The notes below the pieces were generated by a model that saw only the letters and a list, made by a program, of their open reading frames with translations, was not told the origin of the DNA and did no database searches. The position numbers and the translations under genes were made by a program. This document shows positions 23,021 through 31,456 of a DNA stretch of 41,311 nt, one piece after another (the first letter of the stretch is position 1; every line of letters starts with the position of its first letter). Source of the stretch: Flavobacteriales bacterium (GTDB lineage Bacteria; Bacteroidota; Bacteroidia; Flavobacteriales; UBA7430); NCBI GenBank assembly GCA_022425195.1, contig JAKMFX010000009.1:1-41311 (forward strand), read 5' to 3'.

Positions 23021-23032
23021 AACCAGCTGGTT
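23021..23032. promoter_or_regulatory. 12-bp perfect palindrome upstream of the USP gene
   Basis: AACCAGCTGGTT lies about 80 bp upstream of the USP start, inside the 196-nt gap between trhO and the USP gene. On the minus strand a TTTG (-33-like) abuts it at 23033-23036, so it may be an operator, but no convincing -7 element follows. The rest of the gap shows only a weak ACCCA/TGGGT hairpin at 23063-23081 after trhO. Confidence 0.35.
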
Positions 23033-23136
23033 CAAAATCAAGTTTTTATATCTCAATTTAAAACCCAACCATTTTATGGGTCTATAATTTTAATGAAAAA
23101 CATGTTATTAGAGACGAGATTTTTTAACGAAGTGGA

Positions 23137-24168
23137 TTACTTCTTGAACAATAAAGTTTCAGACCTACCTTTATTGAATATCTTATTACTTTCGGGATTC
23201 CCTTTCCTAAGCGCCTTTTGCTCCTCAAAAGGCAAGGCAACAATCTCTTCACATTCAGATGAGCAACAATTATTGGTTTTCTTTTTACACGATTCACATT
23301 GGATGAAAAGAAGATTGCAAGCTACATTAGCACAATTCGAATGGGTGTCGCAAGGAGCGCCACATTGATGACAATTGGAAATTACTTCATCTGAAATACG
23401 CTCACCTCTTCGCTCATCAAAAACAAAATTTTTGCCCCTGAACTTATTTTCCAGACCTTCTGACTCCACCTGGCGAGCATATTCAATGATCCCACCCTCA
23501 AGCTGGTAAACATTTTTAAAACCTTTGTGCTTAAAATAAGCACTCGCCTTCTCACAACGAATACCCCCCGTGCAGTACATAACCAAGTTCTTGTCTTCTT
23601 TATGTGCTTTTAAATCATCTTCAATGATGGGTAAAGATTCTCTAAAAGTGTCAACATCTGGTGTAATGGCATTTTTGAAATGCCCTATTTCCGTTTCATA
23701 ATGATTGCGCATGTCAACGAGAACAGTATCTGATTGATCGATGATTTTATTAAATCGATCTGCATTCAGGTGGACCCCTATATCGGTGGCGTCAAACGAG
23801 GCATCATCTAAACCGTCTGCGACAATTTTATTCCTCACCTTAATCTTTAGCTTTAAAAAAGACTTATTATCTTGTTCTCGAGCGATATTTAAGCGAACAC
23901 CCTCTAAAAAAGCGATGCTGTCTAAGTGTTCTTTAAAGCGCATAAAATTGTCGGCAGGAAGAGACAATTGAGCGTTAATCCCCTCTTGAGCAACATAAAT
24001 ACGTCCCAAAACATCAAGGACATTCCAATTTAAAAAAAGGCTATCTCTAAAAACTTGTGGATTTCCAATATTGGCATATTGGTAAAAAGAAATGGTCAAG
24101 CGATCTTTACCCGCCTCATCGATTAAAGCAGATCTTTCTTTCGCACTTAGTTTATTGTACAGTTGCAT
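23137..24168 (-). CDS. trhO: tRNA uridine(34) hydroxylase TrhO (rhodanese domain)
   Basis: A 343-residue YceA/TrhO protein that hydroxylates uridine 34 of tRNAs with O2, the first step toward 5-methoxy/carboxymethoxyuridine. The N-terminal domain (about 20-115) has GRIYVAQEGINAQLS. The rhodanese domain has VDMRNHYETEIGHF and the active loop CTGGIRC (Cys199-Cys205). A Cys-rich tail (about 266-306, CHQCGAPC, CESC, CCSSEC) probably binds zinc. It has its own -7 element. Confidence 0.93.
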   Translation of the reverse strand: MQLYNKLSAKERSALIDEAGKDRLTISFYQYANIGNPQVFRDSLFLNWNVLDVLGRIYVAQEGINAQLSLPADNFMRFKEHLDSIAFLEGVRLNIAREQDNKSFLKLKIKVRNKIVADGLDDASFDATDIGVHLNADRFNKIIDQSDTVLVDMRNHYETEIGHFKNAITPDVDTFRESLPIIEDDLKAHKEDKNLVMYCTGGIRCEKASAYFKHKGFKNVYQLEGGIIEYARQVESEGLENKFRGKNFVFDERRGERISDEVISNCHQCGAPCDTHSNCANVACNLLFIQCESCKKKTNNCCSSECEEIVALPFEEQKALRKGNPESNKIFNKGRSETLLFKK

Positions 24169-24198
24169 GCTATACTAATGTTTAAAGTTAGAAGTGTT

Positions 24199-24206
24199 CA
24201 AATGTA
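24199..24206 (-). promoter_or_regulatory. -7 element of trhO
   Basis: On the minus strand TACATTTG matches TAnnTTTG, 30 nt before the ATG. No clear -33 element at standard spacing. Confidence 0.5.
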
Positions 24207-24276
24207 CAAAATTGAATGTAAGTAGCTTTTAAATCAAAAAAGTTATGACAAAGCAGGTGAAAAGGGATTCACGAGT

Positions 24277-25851
24277 CTAATCGTCAATAAATAGGGTAAA
24301 TTTTTGTTCGAATGGGTCAAAGGCCTCTTTGAGATCATCAATAAATGATGAACCGTAGTTAAGATACATGGGAATGATATTGTCATAACGTTCCTGCAAT
24401 GTGTTATTTGGAAATAACTTCCCTTTGATTTTCGATATTTGGTTAAGTGAATTTTGATGCTTACTCTTTTCAGATTTCCGCAACTTCTGCTCCATTTTAC
24501 CCAAGGACTTCAGTTGTTTCTTCTTTTCCGCAAAAATACTCGCTTGCAGGCTCGAATCTTGAACTCTTTTGGCTAATGAATCGAAAATCAATTCAATCTG
24601 TCTTTTTTCGTCTTCAACACCAATATCTCCCTCTTTGTTGCGTTCAATAAAACGCCGATGTAACTCCTCCTCTGTTGAAAAGAAGTCCATTACTGAGAAT
24701 CCCGTTTTCTGTATTTTTTTTATTTGAGTACTATTTACGACTAGAGCCGAATTGCGAAGAAGTAAAATAGGATAGGTAATTTTATTCGCTGCAAATGTCG
24801 ACTTCAGTTGCATCCAGTAATTCACCTCTGCTCCGCCTCCTATCATTGCTAAATTAGGCAATAGTAATTCCTTAAATAGTGGTCGTAAAAGAACATTTGG
24901 ACTAAAACGCTCCGGATAATTTTCAATCTCCAACTCCAGCTCTTCTCTGGTAAAACGGAGGTCAGTGTTTAGAACGACATAAGTTGCACCCTCTTGTTCA
25001 ATCCTATTTCTTGACCCTTCTTGTAAATAAAAAAAGTTGATTGGACGAGCAAAAGCTTGAGCCCTACCCAAGTCCTTATTGACTTCCTTAATAAGGGGGT
25101 AATTACTTTGCTCCAAGACGTCTTTCTTAATTAACGAGACAGCTTCTTTCTTCAAATTCACAGCCCCAGCATCCAAAACAACGAGCCCAAATTTAGAAAA
25201 AAGTGAATTGACTAAGCTACGCGTCGCACTCGTTAAATCCTTATTATCCAAATAACTATCAGAAAATAAAGCGAACAAGGCTTCTGCTTCCTCAGAAGTC
25301 CCTAAAACCGTCTTTAACTCATCCAAAACTACAGTCAATGAATCGGTGGGGATTACACCAACCGCTCCCTGCTGTGGTTGCTCCCATGATAATTTACTTC
25401 CAAAAAGATGGACATGATTAATTTCCTCAAAATCATGGTCTTCAGAAGCCATCCAATAAATAGGGACAAAATTACAATCCGGATGCTCTAACTTCAGTCG
25501 TTCCGATAAATTGATTGTTGTGATGATTTTATAAATAAAATAAAGGGGACCCGAAAACAAACACAGCTGGTGGCCTGTTGTCACGGTAAACGTATTTTTC
25601 TTTTCAAGCAATTGAATATGACTCCTTACCAAATCGCTCGTTTTTAATGAGGCGTATTGGGTATTAAGAGCTTCGACAAGAGCTGATCTGTTTACATTTT
25701 GCTTAAGCTTCTCTTCTAGTTGAGCTTTGAAACTTGAAAGCTCTGGACTTCTATGGTAAAAAGGCGTTAAACTGTGATCACCGGACAAATAATCAAGAAT
25801 GAATTTAGAGAAAAAATTCGTTTGCTCATATGAAACCTTCTCTACTCTCAT
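24277..25851 (-). CDS. bshC: Putative cysteine ligase BshC of bacillithiol biosynthesis
   Basis: A 524-residue BshC, proposed to add cysteine to GlcN-malate in the last step of bacillithiol synthesis. Recognisable blocks are VTTGHQLCLFSGPLYFIYK, the nucleotide-binding-type YWMASEDHDFEEINH, and PNLAMIGGGAEVNYW. A long coiled-coil stretch follows (about 400-470, rich in K/E with QNSLNQISKIKGKLFPN). Length is normal for the family. Its ATG overlaps the rimO stop by 4 nt. bshA and bshB are not in the window. Confidence 0.94.
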   Translation of the reverse strand: MRVEKVSYEQTNFFSKFILDYLSGDHSLTPFYHRSPELSSFKAQLEEKLKQNVNRSALVEALNTQYASLKTSDLVRSHIQLLEKKNTFTVTTGHQLCLFSGPLYFIYKIITTINLSERLKLEHPDCNFVPIYWMASEDHDFEEINHVHLFGSKLSWEQPQQGAVGVIPTDSLTVVLDELKTVLGTSEEAEALFALFSDSYLDNKDLTSATRSLVNSLFSKFGLVVLDAGAVNLKKEAVSLIKKDVLEQSNYPLIKEVNKDLGRAQAFARPINFFYLQEGSRNRIEQEGATYVVLNTDLRFTREELELEIENYPERFSPNVLLRPLFKELLLPNLAMIGGGAEVNYWMQLKSTFAANKITYPILLLRNSALVVNSTQIKKIQKTGFSVMDFFSTEEELHRRFIERNKEGDIGVEDEKRQIELIFDSLAKRVQDSSLQASIFAEKKKQLKSLGKMEQKLRKSEKSKHQNSLNQISKIKGKLFPNNTLQERYDNIIPMYLNYGSSFIDDLKEAFDPFEQKFTLFIDD

Positions 25852-27161
25852 GCTACAGGCGCTGCATACAAATCATAATCACTGGCTTCAAACACTTTGA
25901 CTTTAACAAAGTCACCTTGCCTAACAAAATGTTGATTGGCGTCAATAAGAACCTCATTATCTACATCCGGAGAGTCGTACTCAGTTCTTCCAATAAAAAA
26001 GTTTCCTTCTTTACGATCAATGAGAACCTTGAACTCTTTTCCGACCTTATCTCCGTTAAGACGCATAGATACATCTTGTTGAATGGCCATAATTTCTTCT
26101 GCTCTTGCAGCCTTTACCTCAGCGGGAACATCGTCTTCCAAATCGTGGGCTGAAGTGTTTTCTTCGTGAGAGTAAGTAAACACTCCCAAACGATCAAATT
26201 CAGTCGATCTGACCCAATTCTTCAATATCTCAAAGTCTTCTTCCGTTTCGCCAGGATAACCTACAATAAGTGATGTACGTATGGCCATTCCTGGTACTTT
26301 TTCTCGAAAATCTCTCAAAAGCGAATTCGTTTTCTCAAAAGTGGTTCCCCGCTTCATAGACTTCAGAATATTATCAGAAATATGCTGTAAAGGAATGTCT
26401 ATATAATTACACACCTTATCTTCTTCTCGTATAACATCTAATACATCTTGAGGGAATCCCGTAGGAAATGCGTAATGCAAACGAATCCACTCGACGCCCT
26501 CCACATCTTTCAAAGCCAATAATAGATCCGCCAAACGACGTTTCTTATAGATATCTAAACCATAATAGGTAAGATCTTGAGCGATAAGGATCAACTCTTT
26601 AACTCCATTTTTGGCGAGTTTCTCAGCTTCTAAGACCAAATCTTCAATGGTTTTTGAAACGTGCTTTCCCCGCATCAAAGGAATGGCGCAAAATGAACAT
26701 GGACGATCACAACCCTCTGCAATTTTTAAATAAGCATAGTGCTTGGGTGTGGTTGTTAAACGCTCACCAATCAGTTCATGTTTGTAATCTGCTCCAAGCG
26801 CTTTTAACAACTTAGGTAGTTCTGTAGTACCAAAGTACTGATCAACATTGGGAATCTCTTGCTCTAAGTCGGGCTTGTAACGCTCTGAAAGGCAACCTGT
26901 AACAAAAACCTTTTCAACGCTGCCCTCTTCTTTGCGTTTCACGTAATCCAAAATCGTATTGACAGACTCTTCTTTTGCATTGTCGATGAACCCACAAGTG
27001 TTAATCACCACAATGTTATTTTCTTTAGACTCGGACTCATGCTCAACATCCATGTCATTGGCTTTCAACTGACCCATGAGCACCTCAGAATCATAAACAT
27101 TTTTAGAACAACCTAGAGTAACTACATTGATCTTGTTTTTTTTATGTGATTTTGTGCGCAT
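25848..27161 (-). CDS. rimO: Ribosomal protein uS12 methylthiotransferase RimO
   Basis: A 437-residue radical-SAM methylthiotransferase that modifies an Asp of ribosomal protein uS12. The UPF0004 domain carries Cys18 (TLGCSKN), Cys56 (NTCGF) and Cys90 (VTGCL) for the auxiliary 4Fe-4S cluster. The radical SAM motif is C151-DRP-C155-SF-C158, and a TRAM domain closes the protein. All six cluster Cys are present. It lies 34 nt downstream of ftsY and is coupled to bshC. Confidence 0.96.
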   Translation of the reverse strand: MRTKSHKKNKINVVTLGCSKNVYDSEVLMGQLKANDMDVEHESESKENNIVVINTCGFIDNAKEESVNTILDYVKRKEEGSVEKVFVTGCLSERYKPDLEQEIPNVDQYFGTTELPKLLKALGADYKHELIGERLTTTPKHYAYLKIAEGCDRPCSFCAIPLMRGKHVSKTIEDLVLEAEKLAKNGVKELILIAQDLTYYGLDIYKKRRLADLLLALKDVEGVEWIRLHYAFPTGFPQDVLDVIREEDKVCNYIDIPLQHISDNILKSMKRGTTFEKTNSLLRDFREKVPGMAIRTSLIVGYPGETEEDFEILKNWVRSTEFDRLGVFTYSHEENTSAHDLEDDVPAEVKAARAEEIMAIQQDVSMRLNGDKVGKEFKVLIDRKEGNFFIGRTEYDSPDVDNEVLIDANQHFVRQGDFVKVKVFEASDYDLYAAPVA

Positions 27162-27195
27162 AAATTAAATTTGAAGAGGTTTGTATTCTAACTCC

Positions 27196-28146
27196 TTATT
27201 TGAAAAGAGAGTCGACAAACTCTGCTTTATTGAAAACCTGTAAATCCTCTATCCCTTCGCCTACACCAATATATTTGACGGGAATATTAAATTGATCTGA
27301 AACGCCGATTACAACGCCTCCCTTGGCTGTTCCGTCAAGCTTTGTGAGAGCTAGGGCACTCACTTCGGTAGCCTTTGTAAATTGTTTGGCTTGCTCAATG
27401 GCATTTTGGCCGGTAGAAGCATCTAAGACCAACAAGACCTCATGAGGTGCGTCCGGAACAATCTTCTGCATCACTTTTCGAACTTTAGTTAATTCACTCA
27501 TCAAATTGACCTTGTTATGCAATCTTCCAGCTGTATCCACAATAACGACATCCGCATTTTGCTTTTGAGCTGATTGAAGTGTGTCAAAAGCAACCGAGGC
27601 AGGATCAGATCCCATTTTTTGCTTTACGATAGAAACATCGGCTCGGTCAGACCAAACCTCTAACTGCTCAATAGCTGCAGCTCTAAAAGTATCTGCAGCC
27701 CCTAAAACAACTTTTTGCCCACTCTTCTTAAGCTGATATGCGAGTTTCCCAATGGTAGTTGTTTTTCCAACTCCATTAACACCGACAACCATAATTACAT
27801 GGGGTTTTTGATCTGAGGGTATCGAAAAATCAGAAGGGTCTTCGGAGTGGTTTTCAGCGAGAAGTTCAGAAATTTCTTCCCGTAAAATTTTATTGAGTTC
27901 AGAGGTGCCTAAAAATTTATCTTTAGAAACTCGGTCTTCGATTCGTTCTATAATCTTCACCGTAGTCTGTACTCCAACATCTGAGGTGATTAAGACTTCT
28001 TCGAGATGGTCCAAAACCTCATCATCAACTTTTGACTTACCTACAACCACACGAGCCAACTTTGAAAAAACACTGTCTTTTGTTTTCTCAAGGCCTTTAT
28101 CCAACTTTTCTTTCTTCTCTTTAGAGAAAAAACTTAGGATTCCCAT
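27196..28146 (-). CDS. ftsY: Signal recognition particle receptor FtsY
   Basis: A 316-residue SRP-receptor GTPase with a short N-terminal region instead of the long acidic A domain of E. coli. The NG domain is intact: G1 VGVNGVGKTT (121-130), DTFRAAA, DTAGR and TKLDGTAKGG, ending in the GEGIEDLQVF membrane-proximal block. It targets ribosomes with membrane-protein nascent chains to the translocon. It follows the rpmG-DUF4295 unit on the same strand after an intrinsic terminator. Confidence 0.97.
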   Translation of the reverse strand: MGILSFFSKEKKEKLDKGLEKTKDSVFSKLARVVVGKSKVDDEVLDHLEEVLITSDVGVQTTVKIIERIEDRVSKDKFLGTSELNKILREEISELLAENHSEDPSDFSIPSDQKPHVIMVVGVNGVGKTTTIGKLAYQLKKSGQKVVLGAADTFRAAAIEQLEVWSDRADVSIVKQKMGSDPASVAFDTLQSAQKQNADVVIVDTAGRLHNKVNLMSELTKVRKVMQKIVPDAPHEVLLVLDASTGQNAIEQAKQFTKATEVSALALTKLDGTAKGGVVIGVSDQFNIPVKYIGVGEGIEDLQVFNKAEFVDSLFK

Positions 28147-28165
28147 AGTATCAGTTTGTAGGTAT

Positions 28166-28200
28166 AAAAAAAGCTTCTCTCAAAGATAGAAAGAAGCTTT
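28166..28200 (-). terminator. Terminator after rpmG-DUF4295
   Basis: A 9-bp stem (AAAGCTTCT at 28170-28178 with AGAAGCTTT at 28192-28200) followed on the minus strand by a T run (A run at 28166-28172). It ends the ribosomal-protein unit before ftsY. Confidence 0.82.
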
Positions 28201-28220
28201 TGTTTACGTTAAAAAGCGAT

Positions 28221-28376
28221 TTATTTTTTCGCAAAGAAATCTTTAACCTTATCCTTGTTTACAACTTCCTCACGAAATATGTAAGATCCGGTTTTTTCTG
28301 ACTTCACCATTTTAATCGCCTTTGTAATATCTTTAGCACCTCTTTTCTGTAAGGATGCAACTACTTTCTTAGCCAT
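28221..28376 (-). CDS. DUF4295 small basic protein, likely ribosome-associated
   Basis: A 51-residue lysine-rich protein: MAKKVVASLQKRGAKDITK at the start and FREEVVNKDKVKDFFAKK at the end, matching DUF4295, found almost only in Bacteroidota directly after rpmG. The stop at 28221 and ATG at 28376 are clear, and only 8 nt separate it from rpmG. Its charge, size and position suggest a ribosome or translation role, but no function is established to my knowledge. Confidence 0.9.
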   Translation of the reverse strand: MAKKVVASLQKRGAKDITKAIKMVKSEKTGSYIFREEVVNKDKVKDFFAKK

Positions 28377-28384
28377 AACTCTAC

Positions 28385-28567
28385 TTATTTAATTTCACGG
28401 TGAACCGTCATTTTTTTCAAAACGGGGTTGTATTTCTTCAACTCCATACGATCTGGAGTATTCTTCTTGTTCTTCGTAGTAATGTAACGAGAAGCACCTG
28501 GCTGACCAGATTTTCTGTGCTCTGTACATTCCAAGATTACCTGAACTCTATTACCTTTCTTTGCCAT
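28385..28567 (-). CDS. rpmG: Ribosomal protein bL33
   Basis: A 60-residue bL33 with [40 protein letters not shown] and HREIK. There is a single Cys (C14), so the zinc-binding Cys quartet is missing, as in zinc-independent forms. The usual neighbour rpmB is not upstream; instead rpmG has its own consensus promoter and leads the rpmG-DUF4295 unit. Confidence 0.96.
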   Translation of the reverse strand: MAKKGNRVQVILECTEHRKSGQPGASRYITTKNKKNTPDRMELKKYNPVLKKMTVHREIK

Positions 28568-28589
28568 TTCTATACTTTTTATAAGGCTG

Positions 28590-28620
28590 CAAATTTAAAA
28601 CATTTCTGTTAGTACACAAA
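28590..28620 (-). promoter_or_regulatory. Consensus promoter of rpmG-DUF4295
   Basis: On the minus strand TTTG (28620-28617), a 19-nt spacer, then TAAATTTG (28597-28590): an exact match to the Bacteroidota housekeeping consensus TTTG-N19-TAnnTTTG. The ATG follows 22 nt after the -7 element. It is the best-formed promoter in the window. Confidence 0.85.
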
Positions 28621-28770
28621 CCAAAAGGGGGTAATCTTTGTTTTTTAACTGACATCGAATGCAAAGAAAGCAGGTTAATGCTATTTCCCGCCTTATAATC
28701 TTGACTTTTTCTTAAAAAAAAGAACCAAACATTTCGAAAACATGAAAACGCCCAACATCCTTTAAACCCC

Positions 28771-29880
28771 TTATTTCATTACACGAGCACCAATAGATTC
28801 AGCAATACGCCTTGAAGCTCCTTCACCCCCCAAAGAAATACGTAAAGCTTCATACTGATTTTGCATCTTTAGGGCGCCCTCCTCAGACAGCAACCTCCTC
28901 AGCTCATCAACCATATTGGAAACCGTTAAGTCATCTTGCAACAACTCTTTCACAACCTCTTGATCACTAATGAGATTCACTAATGAAATGTATTTAATAT
29001 CTACCAAGAGCTTTGCAATGGCAAAAGACAACCAGCTGGCCTGATAACAAACGACCTGGGGCACATTAAAAAGTGCGGTTTCTAAAGTTGCAGTACCTGA
29101 ACTCACCAAAGCAGCATCAGCCTCTTCAAAAAGAGGGTAGGTTTGATTAAAAACAACCTTAATCTTGGAACCTTTCAATAAATTTTGATAAAAATCCTCT
29201 CCTAAAGAGGCGACGCCCGCAATGACAAAATCGCATTCCGGAAAATGCTTTTCTACAGCGATCATTTTCGGTAACATCTTATTCAATTCTTGAACTCGAC
29301 TTCCCGGCAATAAGGCCACCAAAGGCCTACCCAAGCTCTTCCATCGCACCACTTCTTTCAGACGACTGGCCCTGTAATTGGACACCGCATCTAAAAGAGG
29401 GTGACCTAGGTACTCCACATCGAAGTTATATTGGGCATAAAAGTCTTTTTCAAAAGGAAGAATGGTGTATAACTTTGTCACATACTTCTTGATGTCATAG
29501 ACACGATTCTTTTTCCAAGCCCATACTTGCGGTGAGATGTAGTAATAGACGGGGATGTTGTGTTTTTTTGCAAACTTGGCAATGCGCATATTGAAACCTG
29601 GGTAATCGACGAGGATCAGGGCATCGGGCTGGTATTGTAAAATGTCTTTTTTACAAAATCTAATATTACGAAGTATCACTCTTAAATTCATAAGCACCTC
29701 CAAAAAGCCCATAAAAGCTAAGTCTTTGTAGTGCTTTACCAAATGAGCTCCTTGAGTCTGCATTAATTCACCACCCCAAGCACGCACATCCATCTGTGTG
29801 TCTATTTCTTTAAGGTGTCGCATCAAATTAGAAGCGTGTAAATCTCCTGAGGCTTCTCCAGATATGATGTAATACTTCAT
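28771..29880 (-). CDS. lpxB: Lipid-A-disaccharide synthase
   Basis: A 369-residue GT19 glycosyltransferase that joins UDP-2,3-diacylglucosamine and lipid X in lipid A synthesis at the inner membrane. The family opening IISGEASGDLHASNLM, DYPGFNMRIAKFAK, YYISPQVWAWKKNR, ALLPGSRVQELN and SSGTATLETALFNVPQVV are all present. Its start overlaps ridA by 4 nt; it is last in the surE operon. Confidence 0.96.
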   Translation of the reverse strand: MKYYIISGEASGDLHASNLMRHLKEIDTQMDVRAWGGELMQTQGAHLVKHYKDLAFMGFLEVLMNLRVILRNIRFCKKDILQYQPDALILVDYPGFNMRIAKFAKKHNIPVYYYISPQVWAWKKNRVYDIKKYVTKLYTILPFEKDFYAQYNFDVEYLGHPLLDAVSNYRASRLKEVVRWKSLGRPLVALLPGSRVQELNKMLPKMIAVEKHFPECDFVIAGVASLGEDFYQNLLKGSKIKVVFNQTYPLFEEADAALVSSGTATLETALFNVPQVVCYQASWLSFAIAKLLVDIKYISLVNLISDQEVVKELLQDDLTVSNMVDELRRLLSEEGALKMQNQYEALRISLGGEGASRRIAESIGARVMK

Positions 29881-30263
29881 GATTTTTCTTTAACCGATGT
29901 TGCTTCAATTTCAACGAGTAGATCGGGGTGTAACAATTTCGAAACCTCAACAATCGTAGATGCCGGCGAAACATCTTCAAATAAATACGAATGCACTTTT
30001 GCCACTTCTCTCCAAAGAGAAATATCCGTAATAAAAATACGTGTTCTCACTACATCCGTCAAACTGTGATTGGCCTCTACAAGGATATGTTCAATTTTCT
30101 TAATGACATACTCTGTTTGCAAAGTCACATCTCCAACACCGATAACTCGACCACTTTCATAGGCCGTTGTACCCGACACTTCAACGGTATTATCAATCTG
30201 CACAGCTCGAGAAGAATCAAAAGCTGCCTCTAACTCACTATTTGAACTCCAATTGATACGCAT
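29877..30263 (-). CDS. RidA/YjgF-family protein
   Basis: A 128-residue RidA-superfamily trimeric protein; RidA itself hydrolyses reactive enamine/imine intermediates from PLP enzymes. Visible are VEVSGTTAYESG, VVRTRIFITDISLW, the S-P-A-S-T-I-VEV block and LLVEIEATSV, where the family has the catalytic Arg nearby in canonical RidA. Here the residue after P-A-S in that block is Thr rather than Arg (SPASTIVEV versus PARTxVxV), so imine deaminase activity is uncertain. It overlaps the membrane-protein gene by 1 nt (TAATG) and lpxB by 4 nt. Confidence 0.88.
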   Translation of the reverse strand: MRINWSSNSELEAAFDSSRAVQIDNTVEVSGTTAYESGRVIGVGDVTLQTEYVIKKIEHILVEANHSLTDVVRTRIFITDISLWREVAKVHSYLFEDVSPASTIVEVSKLLHPDLLVEIEATSVKEKS

Positions 30264-30541
30264 TAAAAAACAAGCATTTCATGGGAAACAATATACCAAA
30301 TCGCAAACAGGAAAGTACTGAGTAACATCCCTCTTCCCAAACGATCTTTTTTATACTTCGTCAAAAAAGTCCGGAATAATGGGAAATTTATAAACAGTGC
30401 AATCACCTGCATCGTTGAATCTCTCAAGGGGCTATCTTCAGATACTAAGCCCAGAATGGCAACCAAAATAAAGTAGGCTGACACAGGTACTAAGGCACCT
30501 ATGAAAACACCTAACAACATATGATCTTTCAATTTATCCAT
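30263..30541 (-). CDS. Small membrane protein of the surE-lpxB operon
   Basis: A 92-residue hypothetical with three predicted membrane helices (about 8-33, 42-58 and 71-90) and a positively charged loop TKYKKDRLGRG between the last two. No family recognised. It overlaps surE by 8 nt and ridA by 1 nt, so it is a genuine translated gene in a coupled operon. A role at the inner membrane linked to lipid A synthesis is possible from context only. Confidence 0.72.
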   Translation of the reverse strand: MDKLKDHMLLGVFIGALVPVSAYFILVAILGLVSEDSPLRDSTMQVIALFINFPLFRTFLTKYKKDRLGRGMLLSTFLFAIWYIVSHEMLVF

Positions 30542-31310
30542 GGTTGAGCGATTTTAATTCTTGAATCGTATCATGTGATGTCAAATCAAACATAACAGGC
30601 ACTACCGATATGTAATTGTTGTCTAAGGCCCAAATATCCGTGTCGGTTTTAGGGTCGTTATTCACATAATTCCCCGTCAACCAATAATAGGTTTTCCCTA
30701 AAGGGTTTATACGTTCATCAAATTCTTCATTCCAATTTCCGTGAGCTTGTCGACATACTCGAATGCCTTTAATCGCATCTTTTTTCACCTTTGGTATATT
30801 AACATTCAAGCAAGTACCCTTAGGAATTGGATTTGCTAGGACTTGTTCAGCAATTTTAAGAACGTAATCCTCGCACTGAGAAAAGTCAGCATCTTGAGCA
30901 TAATCGAGTAAAGAAAAGCCTATAGAGGGAATCCCTTCTATAGCGCCTTCTAAAGCTGCAGCCATCGTTCCGGAATACAACACATTAATGGACGCATTGG
31001 AACCGTGATTAATTCCCGACACACACAAATCAGGTTTGCGAGGCACTAACTTATTTAAAGCCAGCTTCACACAATCAACAGGAGTACCTGAACAGGCATA
31101 TTCCACCTGTTCCCCCTCATCAATATAGACTCGCTCTGCCTGAAGCATAGAATCCAGTGTTATGGCATGCCCCTTACCCGACTGCGGGCTATCAGGAGCC
31201 ACGACAACAACCTCTCCCAAAGTCTTCATAAGACGAATCAAAGTTCGTATGCCAGGCGCGGTTACACCATCATCATTTACCACAAGTATCAGAGGTCTTT
31301 TTGTATCCAT
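30534..31310 (-). CDS. surE: 5'/3'-nucleotidase SurE
   Basis: A 258-residue SurE metal-dependent nucleoside monophosphate phosphatase. The N-terminus has the metal-binding VNDDGV (D13, D14), then VAPDSPQSGKGHAIT, CSGTPVDCVKLAL and SGINHGSN (metal ligand Asn). Full length. It heads the operon surE-membrane protein-ridA-lpxB, diverging from the metallopeptidase at 31457. Confidence 0.95.
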   Translation of the reverse strand: MDTKRPLILVVNDDGVTAPGIRTLIRLMKTLGEVVVVAPDSPQSGKGHAITLDSMLQAERVYIDEGEQVEYACSGTPVDCVKLALNKLVPRKPDLCVSGINHGSNASINVLYSGTMAAALEGAIEGIPSIGFSLLDYAQDADFSQCEDYVLKIAEQVLANPIPKGTCLNVNIPKVKKDAIKGIRVCRQAHGNWNEEFDERINPLGKTYYWLTGNYVNNDPKTDTDIWALDNNYISVVPVMFDLTSHDTIQELKSLNHG

Positions 31311-31430
31311 AATCGGTTATAAATTAATCGAAGGTATTCATGATTGATAAAACTAAAATCACCCCTTTGAAAATCTTAGGAGTAAATAATAGTTTTACAA
31401 AACTATCGTTTTCATTTTAATCGCAATCGT

Positions 31431-31438
31431 TACATTTG
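31431..31438 (+). promoter_or_regulatory. -7 element of the zinc metallopeptidase gene
   Basis: TACATTTG matches TAnnTTTG, 18 nt before the ATG at 31457. The -33 region is T-rich but not a clean TTTG. Confidence 0.5.
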
Positions 31439-31456
31439 TAAAAACTAACATTGATT

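Noticed and set aside
23063-23081. ACCCA/TGGGT hairpin as trhO terminator
   Set aside because: Only a 5-bp stem with a 9-nt loop and a short T tract; too weak to call.
23093-23368. 91-codon plus-strand frame starting in the trhO-USP gap
   Set aside because: Most of it is antisense to the conserved Cys-rich tail of trhO; no recognisable domain.
31451-31456. TTG start two codons before the metallopeptidase ATG
   Set aside because: ATG at 31457 is the stronger start and the difference is trivial.
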